Positions 29,031-35,185 of a stretch of 36,171 bases of DNA are shown here, one piece after another. The translations under genes were made by a program, and so were the position numbers. The DNA comes from a virus, in IMG/VR virus record IMGVR_UViG_3300008450_000172, positions 1 through 36,171 of that record; one strand, written 5' to 3'. The notes below the pieces were generated by a model that saw only the letters and a list, made by a program, of their open reading frames with translations, did no database searches and had not been told where the DNA came from. The number at the start of each line of letters is the position of its first letter. Position 1 is the first letter of the stretch.

Positions 29031-29498
29031 GTGAGCTACGGAAAAAGATTGGGTGAGGCTTTGACGTTCGCGAAGAAGGAACGCAAGGAGCTTGCTGACG
29101 CCCTTGAGGTGTCAGTTCAGGCCATAGGACAGGTGTTACTTGGAAAGACTGCCGCACTCACCGCAGAGAACAGCGCACACGCAGCGCGTTATCTAAAGGT
29201 CAACCACCATTGGTTGGCTACAGGTGAGGGGGAAATGATGGACAACAAGAACCCGCCGTCCAATGCGGCTAACGATGCTGGCGCAGAGTTTTCGCCGTTT
29301 GCTCGTTCGCTGGCTCGGATATACGACAGCCTACCAACAGACGATCTAGACTCTCTAACTCGTGTGCATCACGACGCATGCGCTTTGCTTCTTGCTTACG
29401 GAGATCAGAGGCTAGGCCGTCTGCCCACGCCAGCGCCTGCGAGTAATCCAGAAACACCACCCTCAGCGCCCCAGAAGACGACAAGTCGGAGCAAATAG
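29031..29498 (+). CDS. CI-like repressor without peptidase domain (155 aa)
   Basis: GTG start six bases after CATAAT. Residues 1-60 are a helix-turn-helix (FAKKERKELADALEVSVQAI then GQVLLGKTAALT) followed by LKVNHHWLATGEGEM, the usual end of this domain. The C-terminus (FARSLARIYDSLPTDDLDSL, HHDACALLLAYG) is helical, and then Pro/Thr rich. No S24/LexA-type Ser-Lys protease part is present, so RecA-dependent self-cleavage is unlikely; another induction route would be needed. Its last 230 bases are antisense to the gene at 29269-29790. Probably holds both operator pairs in the lysogen. Confidence 0.8.
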   Translation: MSYGKRLGEALTFAKKERKELADALEVSVQAIGQVLLGKTAALTAENSAHAARYLKVNHHWLATGEGEMMDNKNPPSNAANDAGAEFSPFARSLARIYDSLPTDDLDSLTRVHHDACALLLAYGDQRLGRLPTPAPASNPETPPSAPQKTTSRSK

Positions 29499-29790
29499 CC
29501 CGCACCGCTTCGTATTGCTCGGGGCTGCACACCACCGCTCCAGGTATCTTGCGGTTCATGAAGCGCACCCGCGCAGCTTCTGGCATAGATTTGAAGGCCA
29601 ACATAGCCCGATCTAGGCGCACAAGCATCACGCGCCCTTTGGCTGCTTCTTCCAGCGCCTTGCCTGTAAGCGCTTCTATGGCGTCCTCGGTAAACACCCC
29701 AAAGTAATCGACCTGAATAGCCCCGCTTTGACCAACGGGGTGAATTTTTATGCTGGCTGATTTATACCGATGCGTTTGGACGATGCACAT
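29269..29790 (-). CDS. Unknown protein antisense to the repressor 3' half (173 aa)
   Basis: Long - strand frame whose first 97 codons lie outside the repressor and look truly coding: IKIHPVGQSGAIQVDYFGVF, KGRVMLVRLDRAMLAFKSMP, GAVVCSPEQYEAVRAICSD, ALRVVFLDYSQALAWADGL. Alternating strands and helices recall a small STAS-like alpha/beta domain, but that is only an impression. The last 76 codons overlap the repressor on the other strand. No strong ribosome site; TTTATA with a fitting -35-like CTGACT lies right at the ATG. Family unknown. Confidence 0.62.
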   Translation of the reverse strand: MCIVQTHRYKSASIKIHPVGQSGAIQVDYFGVFTEDAIEALTGKALEEAAKGRVMLVRLDRAMLAFKSMPEAARVRFMNRKIPGAVVCSPEQYEAVRAICSDLSSSGALRVVFLDYSQALAWADGLASDLRKQEAKRMRRDAHELESLDRLLVGCRISEPANEQTAKTLRQHR

Positions 29791-29907
29791 ATAAATTGGC
29801 TATTGACTTATTAGTCAGCATTGTTTCATTCTGTAACAGAGTCGTCATCCCCCAAACGGGTGAATCAATGGGTGTTCATCAGCCAAATGCAAGAAAACCC
29901 ACAATTC
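29791..29907. other. Non-coding gap with palindrome TGACTTATTAGTCA
   Basis: 117 bases between the antisense gene and the lipoprotein gene. At 29804-29817 there is an inverted repeat (TGACT, four bases, AGTCA), placed where it could control the - strand gene starting at 29790. Nothing else is recognised. Confidence 0.5.
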
Positions 29908-30243
29908 CTAGTCGCAAATTGTTTGATATGCGTCGCCAATCCTGCGCGTAGTGCAAACCTGTTGCCTTGGCATAGGTAGTGGCCTGAACTGCGGCTGCGA
30001 CTGCTTGAGCAGGTCTAGGCTCTGCGCTTCAATGCCAATCCGCGCATTGATGACGCCCATGTGTGCATTGCAGTTCTCACCACGCCGCGCTATCTCGCTC
30101 AAGGCTTGATCTTGCGACACCCAGAAGTTGCCACGCACGGCAATTTCACAAAGCCGAGCGCTTGAGTATTCGGCTATCGGTGCCGGTGGTTGTGTAGCGC
30201 ACCCGCTCAGGGCGATTGCCGCCGCTGCTATTAATTTCTTCAT
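29908..30243 (-). CDS. Lipoprotein, possible lysogeny-expressed cargo (111 aa)
   Basis: Starts MKKLIAAAAIALSGCATQPP: a lipoprotein signal peptide with lipobox LSGC and acylated Cys15. The mature part has further cysteines (LCEIAV, ENCNAH, VCTTRR, ICD) and a repeat-free helical middle (QALSEIARRGENC, LDLLKQSQPQFRPL). A strong site (GGAGG) precedes the ATG. It sits in the immunity region on the strand opposite to the repressor, with its own candidate promoter. Superinfection exclusion or other surface change is a plausible role by analogy with phage lipoproteins; no direct evidence. Confidence 0.8.
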   Translation of the reverse strand: MKKLIAAAAIALSGCATQPPAPIAEYSSARLCEIAVRGNFWVSQDQALSEIARRGENCNAHMGVINARIGIEAQSLDLLKQSQPQFRPLPMPRQQVCTTRRIGDAYQTICD

Positions 30244-30254
30244 TCATTCCTCCA

Positions 30255-30298
30255 GTTGGTTGACTCCAACGAATAGCCATCTGCGCGGCTTTTCGCAA
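30255..30298 (-). promoter_or_regulatory. Candidate lipoprotein promoter and operator
   Basis: On the - strand TTGCGA (30298-30293), 17 bp, TATTCG (30275-30270), a weak -10. An inverted repeat GTTGG/CCAAC (30255-30270) lies just downstream, ahead of the ribosome site. Confidence 0.38.
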
Positions 30299-30326
30299 TT
30301 TTAAGGGTCGTCTGCAAAAAATATTT

Positions 30327-30364
30327 AAAGAATGCTTGCACTGCTTGAGAAAGAATGCTTTAAT
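30327..30364 (+). promoter_or_regulatory. Left early promoter (PL analogue) with operator pair
   Basis: TTGCAC (30336-30341), 17 bp, TTTAAT (30359-30364). Operators AAAGAATGCTT (30327-30337) and AAAGAATGCTTT (30350-30361) are 23 bp apart, as at the right promoter. An ATG follows six bases after the -10, so the transcript would be leaderless. Confidence 0.78.
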
Positions 30365-30370
30365 ACACCC

Positions 30371-30517
30371 ATGCCGCAAACAAAGCGGAGCAGCAAGCAG
30401 ATCGAGGCTAGCGAGGGTTCTTTAACACAGTCAATTCAAGTGGATAGCAAAGAGGCACAGGCAAGCGTGACCCGATTGCAGGAGCTTGACGGATTCCGCG
30501 ACGTGAGCAGCGGATGA
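30371..30517 (+). CDS. Leaderless small ORF at the head of the left operon (48 aa)
   Basis: ATG at the expected transcription start (six bases after -10), matching the cro start on the other side. The product (MPQTKRSSKQIEASEGSLTQ, SVTRLQELDGFRDVSSG) is polar and unrecognised. A boxA-like TTCTTTAACA lies inside the frame, so this may be a leader RNA for antitermination, a real peptide, or both. Confidence 0.5.
   Translation: MPQTKRSSKQIEASEGSLTQSIQVDSKEAQASVTRLQELDGFRDVSSG
30418..30427 (+). promoter_or_regulatory. boxA-like element TTCTTTAACA
   Basis: Matches the TCTTTAACA core of the bacterial rRNA boxA, about 50 bases into the left early transcript. Part of a candidate nut-type site. Confidence 0.45.
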
Positions 30518-30591
30518 GGCGGTGCAGCCAAGAACAGAAATGCACCAAGAGTTGATGGCCCTGATGGTTTGGGGCACGAATTCAACGTCCT

Positions 30592-30607
30592 CTGCGCAAA
30601 AACGCAG
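30592..30607 (+). promoter_or_regulatory. boxB-like hairpin CTGCG-CAAAAA-CGCAG
   Basis: Five-bp stem with a six-base A-rich loop. It resembles a lambdoid boxB, but the loop is one base longer than GNRNA-type loops and lies 165 bases after boxA. A second hairpin, GCGTGT (30609-30614) / ACACGC (30630-30635), follows. The 30518-30661 interval has no other feature. Confidence 0.38.
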
Positions 30608-30742
30608 GGCGTGTGCCTTCGGGTGTGAAACACGCAATGAGCCGGAACCTGAATAGGGGATATGTCGGCCAACGCCTTCGCAAGAGGGCGAAAGCACAAG
30701 CGCCGTGACAGGGGGTTTGTGTTTTTAACCAAGGAGAGAAGC

Positions 30743-30994
30743 ATGACATTGATGGAGGAAATCTACATTGCCCAACGTAACGCAGGAGAGTTGGCAGTAA
30801 TTGCAAACCTTGAGCGTCAGGGGCTTGTTCCGAAAAAAGATCAACCACGGGCCGGTGTCTTGCAACGCTGCCTATCAGTCATTTCTACGCTTGAGGGCGA
30901 ATGCACCACCGAACAGGAAATGCTTGATGCCCTCACCAAAGATATTAAGCAGGAGCTTGGAATAAACCAACTTGTCCCCGGTAGCTTGATCTAA
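30743..30994 (+). CDS. First main gene of the left operon; N-like position (83 or 110 aa)
   Basis: AAGGAG six bases upstream supports ATG 30743 (83 aa). The frame is open from ATG 30662 (110 aa), which would add an Arg/Lys-rich N-terminus with RGRKHKRRDRG, like the RNA-binding arm of lambda N (107 aa). The common part (EEIYIAQRNAGELAVIANLE, EQEMLDALTKDIKQELGINQ) is helical and matches no family I know. A candidate nut region lies upstream and a terminator directly after the gene, as with lambda N and tL1. The antiterminator role is inference. Confidence 0.7.
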   Translation: MTLMEEIYIAQRNAGELAVIANLERQGLVPKKDQPRAGVLQRCLSVISTLEGECTTEQEMLDALTKDIKQELGINQLVPGSLI

Positions 30995-31026
30995 CCCCCT
31001 CCCGCCCTTCCCCAAGGGCAAATACC

Positions 31027-31057
31027 AAAGGCTCCACACACGGGGCCTTTTGTTTTT
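31027..31057 (+). terminator. tL1-like intrinsic terminator
   Basis: AAAGGCTCC (31027-31035), six-base loop, GGGGCCTTT (31042-31050), then TGTTTTT. Nine-bp stem with one G-T pair. It lies inside the early operon, so downstream genes need antitermination or leakage. Confidence 0.85.
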
Positions 31058-31071
31058 CAAGGAGCAACACC

Positions 31072-31440
31072 ATGCACTTAGACGCAATCGAACACGCAGC
31101 CGAGATTGGCGCAATGCAAGACAGCTTGCTTGCTCGGCAGATTAAGGCTGAGAAACACGCCGAAAGCGAAATCCGCGAACTGCTGACAAAGACAGTGCGC
31201 AAGGTTGACCCGAAGCGCTTAACCCTGCCCTACCCGCTTGTGCGCAACGGTGGATTGGTCATCGCTGCGCTGGATATGGGCGAAGCAATCGCAGACGCAT
31301 TGACCTACGGCGAGCCACTTGATGCGCTTTTGGCGGTGTTTGCGAATAGCGAATGTCCTTTAGTTGCTGCTCTGCGCGAAGCGGTTGCGGCTGATTACAT
31401 CCGCAGAAATGCGACAGAGATTGGAGAGGCAACCACATGA
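31072..31440 (+). CDS. Hypothetical early protein (122 aa)
   Basis: CAAGGAG lies upstream of ATG 31072, directly after the terminator. The product is helical (LDAIEHAAEIGAMQDSLLAR, ESEIRELLTKTVRKVDP) with a middle block (LVIAALDMGEAIADALTYGE, LDALLAVFANSECPL) and an ATT end. No enzyme motif. First gene of the recombination segment; ATGA overlap with the next. Confidence 0.68.
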   Translation: MHLDAIEHAAEIGAMQDSLLARQIKAEKHAESEIRELLTKTVRKVDPKRLTLPYPLVRNGGLVIAALDMGEAIADALTYGEPLDALLAVFANSECPLVAALREAVAADYIRRNATEIGEATT

Positions 31441-31703
31441 GCAAAGAAGCGCGCAAAGCAAGTAAAGGCCCATGGATTGCCAGCGAGCAGATTGGCGCTT
31501 TTGAAGCATTTTGCAAAGAGCGCGGCCACGATGTGCGAGAGAACTCAGGCCTCTTGCAAAGTGGATTTCAAGTCCGACACAACGGCCATTGGATGTCCGT
31601 TCAGTGGAACAAGTCATTCAAACGCTACACGGCGGACAGCCGTTTGGCTTTGGTGGTGCAGTCGTTTGCAGCCACCGCGAAAGCAGAAGGAGAGCAGCAA
31701 TGA
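31437..31703 (+). CDS. Hypothetical early protein (88 aa)
   Basis: ATGA overlap at 31437-31440, preceded by GGAGAGG. Basic, with FEAFCKERGHDVRENSGLLQ and FQVRHNGHWMSVQWNKSFKR suggesting a small alpha/beta fold; the C-terminus is Ala-rich. No family recognised. Confidence 0.68.
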   Translation: MSKEARKASKGPWIASEQIGAFEAFCKERGHDVRENSGLLQSGFQVRHNGHWMSVQWNKSFKRYTADSRLALVVQSFAATAKAEGEQQ

Positions 31704-31858
31704 ACCAATACAAACGCAACTTTGACGAGTTCGGCAACCTGCGCGAGAACCACTCTCCCTGGACTCTTAGCGATCTAGCAGTAACCGCAATATGTGTGCT
31801 GTGTGTTGCTTTGATGATGTCGGGCTATCTGCCTGAGATGCTGGGGGGATGGTCGTGA
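31700..31858 (+). CDS. Small single-pass membrane protein (52 aa)
   Basis: ATGA overlap with the previous stop and AGGAGAG upstream. A charged N-terminus (NQYKRNFDEFGNLRENHSPW) precedes one hydrophobic segment (LAVTAICVLCVALMMSGYLP). Unknown role; one of several small membrane proteins in this operon. Confidence 0.68.
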   Translation: MNQYKRNFDEFGNLRENHSPWTLSDLAVTAICVLCVALMMSGYLPEMLGGWS

Positions 31859-32136
31859 ACTGCAAGCAAGGTGATTTAGCGGTGATTGTCAAAAGCTTCG
31901 CCGGTAACGAAGGGAAGATTGTTCGCTGCGTAAGGCTGCTTTTAAACGTAAAGCAGATTAACCCAGAGATGGGCATTCATTACTCGCCAGCTTGGGAAAT
32001 CGAATCAGAGGTAACAGGCTATTTGGGCGATGTCCACAGTGTTGTAGGTGACTTTCAACTTCGCCCAATCCGAGACAGCGACGGCCAAGACGAAACACTC
32101 ACATGGCAACCAGTTCCAACGAAGGAAACAGCATGA
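31855..32136 (+). CDS. KOW-like small protein (93 aa)
   Basis: GTG at 31855 overlaps the previous stop (GTGA) with GGGGGGA five bases upstream; an ATG at 31849 directly abuts that site and is less likely. The start CKQGDLAVIVKSFAGNEGKI then VRCVRLLL recalls the KOW motif used for RNA or protein contact in NusG-type and ribosomal proteins. The remainder is beta-rich (AWEIESEVTGYLGDVHSVVG) and acidic at the end. Function unknown. Confidence 0.65.
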   Translation: MNCKQGDLAVIVKSFAGNEGKIVRCVRLLLNVKQINPEMGIHYSPAWEIESEVTGYLGDVHSVVGDFQLRPIRDSDGQDETLTWQPVPTKETA

Positions 32137-32228
32137 AGCCAATCATTGCAGCCAAACGCGCTTACTACTTTTGGAGGGCTGGATTCTCTCTGGCTCGGGC
32201 TATCAAATTGGGATGGAGGAACGCATGA
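32133..32228 (+). CDS. Tiny basic ORF (31 aa)
   Basis: ATGA overlaps on both sides (32133-32136 and 32225-32228). Product MKPIIAAKRAYYFWRAGFSL ending KLGWRNA: a short basic amphipathic peptide. Support is overlap geometry only. Confidence 0.5.
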   Translation: MKPIIAAKRAYYFWRAGFSLARAIKLGWRNA

Positions 32229-32407
32229 AAAGACATGACAAAGCAGGGCCAGCATTTCCCGTGGATGCCTCTGAAGGCATGACCCTGCGCGATTACTTCG
32301 CAGCTAAGGCGATGCAGGCGTTTTTGCAAAACACGGAAACGACTTACAGGCAGGACGCCGTGTGTGCTTACAAGATGGCTGACGCAATGCTGGAGGCTCG
32401 GAAATGA
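32225..32407 (+). CDS. Small conserved-type phage protein (60 aa)
   Basis: ATG 32225 in ATGA overlap, GGAGG just upstream. The stretch GPAFPVDASEGMTLRDYFAA then KAMQAFLQN is a common signature of small prophage proteins with no known function. Ends in ATGA overlap with the next ORF. Confidence 0.78.
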   Translation: MKRHDKAGPAFPVDASEGMTLRDYFAAKAMQAFLQNTETTYRQDAVCAYKMADAMLEARK

Positions 32408-32499
32408 CCCCCGCAATCCGCTTTTGTTTTCAGGTCTTCACGTTGTGCGTGTTCGGCCTTGGTTTTGTAGCTGGATGGCTTACTAAGGGGGCGATATGA
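32404..32499 (+). CDS. Tiny membrane ORF (31 aa)
   Basis: ATGA overlaps on both sides. Nearly the whole product is one hydrophobic helix (FCFQVFTLCVFGLGFVAGWL) with a short charged end. Could be a membrane micro-protein; no homologue recalled. Confidence 0.52.
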   Translation: MTPAIRFCFQVFTLCVFGLGFVAGWLTKGAI

Positions 32500-32675
32500 C
32501 ACCTTCCGATTTGTACGCGATGGCGATGGAGAGCGATACCGCCGATGAACACATGGGCGCGATCTGCGCTGCATTGGGTACGCCCTACCCGCCTAGCGCG
32601 GATGACTACACCGAGCTTACGCCGGTTTTCACTTTCAAAGGTACGCCAGCACCTCAGCCGCTGGCACATCACTAG
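32496..32675 (+). CDS. Small acidic protein (59 aa)
   Basis: ATG 32496 in ATGA overlap with GGGGG upstream. The product has SDLYAMAMESDTADEHMGAI and a Pro/Thr-rich C-terminus (LTPVFTFKGTPAPQPLAHH). Unknown; it sits just before the annealing gene. Confidence 0.58.
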   Translation: MTPSDLYAMAMESDTADEHMGAICAALGTPYPPSADDYTELTPVFTFKGTPAPQPLAHH

Positions 32676-32682
32676 GAATAGC

Positions 32683-33291
32683 ATGAAACAAATTGCAGCA
32701 GCCTTTGTGAAGGCAAAGCGGGAATTCAGCCCCGCACTGAAGGAAAAGAACAACCCCGCCTTTCGCAGCAAATACGCTGATTTGGGCGCGTGTCTGGAAG
32801 CGGTAAACGACGCCCTGCTCAATTGCGGCATTGCGGTTTATCAGGAGACTTCCGAAGATCAAACAGGCGTCACCGTTGAAACCGTGTTTATGCACGAATC
32901 AGGCGAAACGCTGCGTTGTGGCAAGTTGCACGTTCCAGCAAGCAAGCAAGACCCACAGGGTTACGGCTCTGCCCTCACCTATGCACGGCGCTATGCGCTT
33001 ATGACAGCTTGCGGCATTGCGCCAGAGGATGACGATGGAAACGCTGCCAGCAAAGCACCACAGCGCCAAGCCGTTGAGTACGTTCAGGCCCCAATCAAAA
33101 CCCTTAGCAGCAAGCAAGTTGCCGATGTTCTGGCGCTGATTGATGAAGTCAAAGCGGATAAGCCTGCGCTGCTCAATTGGGTTTCTGAAAAATCAGGTCA
33201 AAAAGTCACGAAGCTGGAAGAAGCACCGGCTGAAGCCTACGAAGCGCTCATTAAGAGCCTTGAAGCAAAACGAAAGAAGGAGACAGCATGA
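32683..33291 (+). CDS. erf: ERF-family single-strand annealing protein (202 aa)
   Basis: Phage recombinase that anneals complementary single strands (PF04404). Signature: IAAAFVKAKREFSPALKEK, NNPAFRSKYADLGACLEAVN, and GYGSALTYARRYALMTACGI followed by a D-rich turn (EDDDGN). The C-terminal third is a helical linker and interaction tail. AGGAA before ATG 32683; the longer frame from 32545 would overlap the preceding gene. It works with SSB (33807) and the NinB/NinG pair. P22 Erf is 204 aa. Confidence 0.92.
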   Translation: MKQIAAAFVKAKREFSPALKEKNNPAFRSKYADLGACLEAVNDALLNCGIAVYQETSEDQTGVTVETVFMHESGETLRCGKLHVPASKQDPQGYGSALTYARRYALMTACGIAPEDDDGNAASKAPQRQAVEYVQAPIKTLSSKQVADVLALIDEVKADKPALLNWVSEKSGQKVTKLEEAPAEAYEALIKSLEAKRKKETA

Positions 33292-33797
33292 GCCTCCCTA
33301 GCCTTTACAGCCTACGGGCTGAATATCAAGCCCTAGCCTACAAGCTGGCCGATATGGACATTGATGCAACCACCATTGCAGACACGATTGAAGCGTCTGG
33401 AATCATGGGCAGCATCGCAGAGAAGGGGCAAAACATCATCATGGTGTCACGCTCCTTTGAAGCGCACATTGAAGCCATTGACGGAGAAATCAAGCGGCTT
33501 ACCGCATTGAAGAAGCACCGCCAAGCCACCGCCGACAAGCTGCGCGATTACCTGCTAACCAACATGCAGGCCGCAGAGATTGAACGCATTGAAGGCCCGT
33601 TGATGACTATCAGCATCCGCAACAACCCCGAAAGCGTTGAAGTGTTTGATAGCAACCAAGTGCCAGCCGAGTACATGCGGACACCTGAGCCGCCACCAGC
33701 AGCACCAGACAAGACAGCAATCAAGGCAGCAATCAAGGGCGGCAAGGAAATCGCCGGTTGCCGCCTGACCCGTACCCAAAAACTTCACATCGCATAA
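33288..33797 (+). CDS. Gp157-family protein (169 aa)
   Basis: The pattern LYSLRAEYQALAYKLADMDI, IEASGIMGSIAEKGQNI, IKRLTALKKHRQATADKLRD, LTNMQAAEIERIEGPLMTIS fits siphovirus Gp157 (PF05565), a helical phage family linked in name to resistance against other phages in Streptococcus but without known mechanism. It lies between ERF and SSB genes in many phages. ATGA overlap with erf. Confidence 0.88.
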   Translation: MSLPSLYSLRAEYQALAYKLADMDIDATTIADTIEASGIMGSIAEKGQNIIMVSRSFEAHIEAIDGEIKRLTALKKHRQATADKLRDYLLTNMQAAEIERIEGPLMTISIRNNPESVEVFDSNQVPAEYMRTPEPPPAAPDKTAIKAAIKGGKEIAGCRLTRTQKLHIA

Positions 33798-33806
33798 GGA
33801 ACCCAC

Positions 33807-34259
33807 ATGAACAACATCACAGTAGCAGGCCAGTTGGGGCGAGACGCTGAAATCAAATACTTGCAAGACGGTAGCGCCGTTGCGAACTTTAGCGTTGCTG
33901 ACTCTCAGGGGCGCGATAAGCCCACGATCTGGTGGAACTGCTCATTGTTCGGTAAACGCGCTGCTTCGCTGTCTCCTTACCTCCTGAAGGGCCAAGCCGT
34001 GACGGTTAGCGGAAACATCACAGAGCGCGAATACCAGAAGGACGGCGTAACCCACAAGGCTATGGATTTGCGCGTCAATGACGTTGCATTGCAAGGCGGC
34101 AAGCGCGAGGAAGGCGCGGCACCCCGCCAAGCACCGGCACAAGGCCAAGCGCCACGGCAAGCACCAGCCGCACGACCTGCAAGCGGTTTCTCGGACATGG
34201 ATGACGACATTCCGTTCCGCGACCCACTCGCCTACCGTGGCGCTCATTGGGTGCTGTAG
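33807..34259 (+). CDS. ssb: Single-stranded DNA-binding protein (150 aa)
   Basis: AAGGAA upstream of ATG 33807. OB-fold residues: NNITVAGQLGRDAEIKYLQD, VANFSVADSQ, WWNCSLFGKRAASLSPYLLK, VTVSGNITEREYQKDG. A Gln/Ala/Pro linker follows, then the acidic tip DMDDDIPF. Unlike cellular SSB the chain runs 13 residues past that tip. Protects replicating and recombining phage DNA and probably recruits ERF. Confidence 0.92.
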   Translation: MNNITVAGQLGRDAEIKYLQDGSAVANFSVADSQGRDKPTIWWNCSLFGKRAASLSPYLLKGQAVTVSGNITEREYQKDGVTHKAMDLRVNDVALQGGKREEGAAPRQAPAQGQAPRQAPAARPASGFSDMDDDIPFRDPLAYRGAHWVL

Positions 34260-34277
34260 GCGGCAAATCAAGTAACT

Positions 34278-34306
34278 AAAAAGGGGCGGCATGTGTCGCC
34301 CTTTTT
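34278..34306 (+). terminator. Terminator after ssb
   Basis: AAAAAGGG...CG pairs with CGCCCTTTTT across an 8-base loop with one bulged G; the T run is part of the stem. It separates the recombination genes from the last early segment. Confidence 0.75.
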
Positions 34307-34319
34307 CATGGATAGAGAC

Positions 34320-34994
34320 ATGACAAAGATCAAATGGACGCCTGCCCTGATTCGCAAGATGCGCGAACTGATTGAAGGCGGCACAAGCTACAACAAGGCG
34401 TCAAAGATGCTCAAAATGTCGAACTTCACACTTCGCCAGAAATGCGAAGCGCTTGGGATTCACAAGCCCAAAGAACTTAGCGGCACTGAGCGTATCTTGC
34501 TGGCTTGCGACACACCAAACGGCCTTGACTCGAAAGAGGTGTCAATGGCTACGGCATTGGGAATGCAGCGAGTAAACGCCATCCTGCGAGATCTGATTAA
34601 CGCAGGCAAGGCCTACAGCGCAGGCAAGCACAACGCTCTGCGCTACTTTGTGAGCAAGGAAGCGGCAGACGCTTACGACTTGAAAGCCGAGCAAGACGAC
34701 CTAGAACGCAAAGCCGCAAAGAAACTCGCACAGATTGCCGCAAAACGTGAGCGGGATAAGTTGCACATGCAGCGAATCCGCGCAACACGGAAAGCGCGAG
34801 AGCAAGAGGCACGGGCAGCAATTGCACCGCCAAAGCCTTTGCTGGTGACGCCGCCGCCAGTGGTCGAGATTGTTGGAGGGGTGAAGGTCACGCGCTACCA
34901 GACGCCGCCAAATCTTTTCGACTTCACGCCGCCTGCCGGTTGGCGCGGACAAATCACGCACGACTGGCTAGACCGACGCTTGGGGGCTGCATGA
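34320..34994 (+). CDS. Helix-turn-helix regulatory protein (224 aa)
   Basis: Starts MTKIKWTPALIRKMRELIEG then TSYNKASKMLKMSNFTLRQK, a resolvase-like HTH; ATG at 34320, with 34308 possible. A second winged-helix-like part covers residues 60-115 (LDSKEVSMATALGMQRVNAI, YSAGKHNALRYFVS). Then a Lys/Arg coiled coil (DDLERKAAKKLAQIAAKRER) and a Pro-rich C-terminus with HDWLDRRLG. Two DNA-binding units suggest a regulator; target unknown. Confidence 0.68.
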   Translation: MTKIKWTPALIRKMRELIEGGTSYNKASKMLKMSNFTLRQKCEALGIHKPKELSGTERILLACDTPNGLDSKEVSMATALGMQRVNAILRDLINAGKAYSAGKHNALRYFVSKEAADAYDLKAEQDDLERKAAKKLAQIAAKRERDKLHMQRIRATRKAREQEARAAIAPPKPLLVTPPPVVEIVGGVKVTRYQTPPNLFDFTPPAGWRGQITHDWLDRRLGAA

Positions 34995-35050
34995 ACTGGT
35001 GGCCCGACACAGAGCAAGAGAAAACGCCCATTGGGCCGCAAGACGTATGA
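34991..35050 (+). CDS. Micro-ORF of 19 codons
   Basis: ATGA overlaps on both sides (34991-34994 and 35047-35050). Product MNWWPDTEQEKTPIGPQDV. It may be a true peptide or serve only to carry ribosomes from the HTH gene to the next start. Confidence 0.4.
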   Translation: MNWWPDTEQEKTPIGPQDV

Positions 35051-35184
35051 AGCGAACACCGACTTGCTTGGCCGTTTTGCAATTTCTTTACGGCGAAAAG
35101 CGCTATTTGATGAACCCGCAAACAGGAATGCTCGAAATCTACTACGGGCGCACTTTTGCCGAATCCACTTACTTCGGGGGTTGA
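35047..35184 (+). CDS. Small hypothetical protein (45 aa)
   Basis: ATG 35047 in ATGA overlap. The product MKRTPTCLAVLQFLYGEKRY then LMNPQTGMLEIYYGRTF is compact and Tyr-rich. Unknown; the following ATG lies one base past its stop. Confidence 0.58.
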   Translation: MKRTPTCLAVLQFLYGEKRYLMNPQTGMLEIYYGRTFAESTYFGG

Positions 35185-35185
35185 T

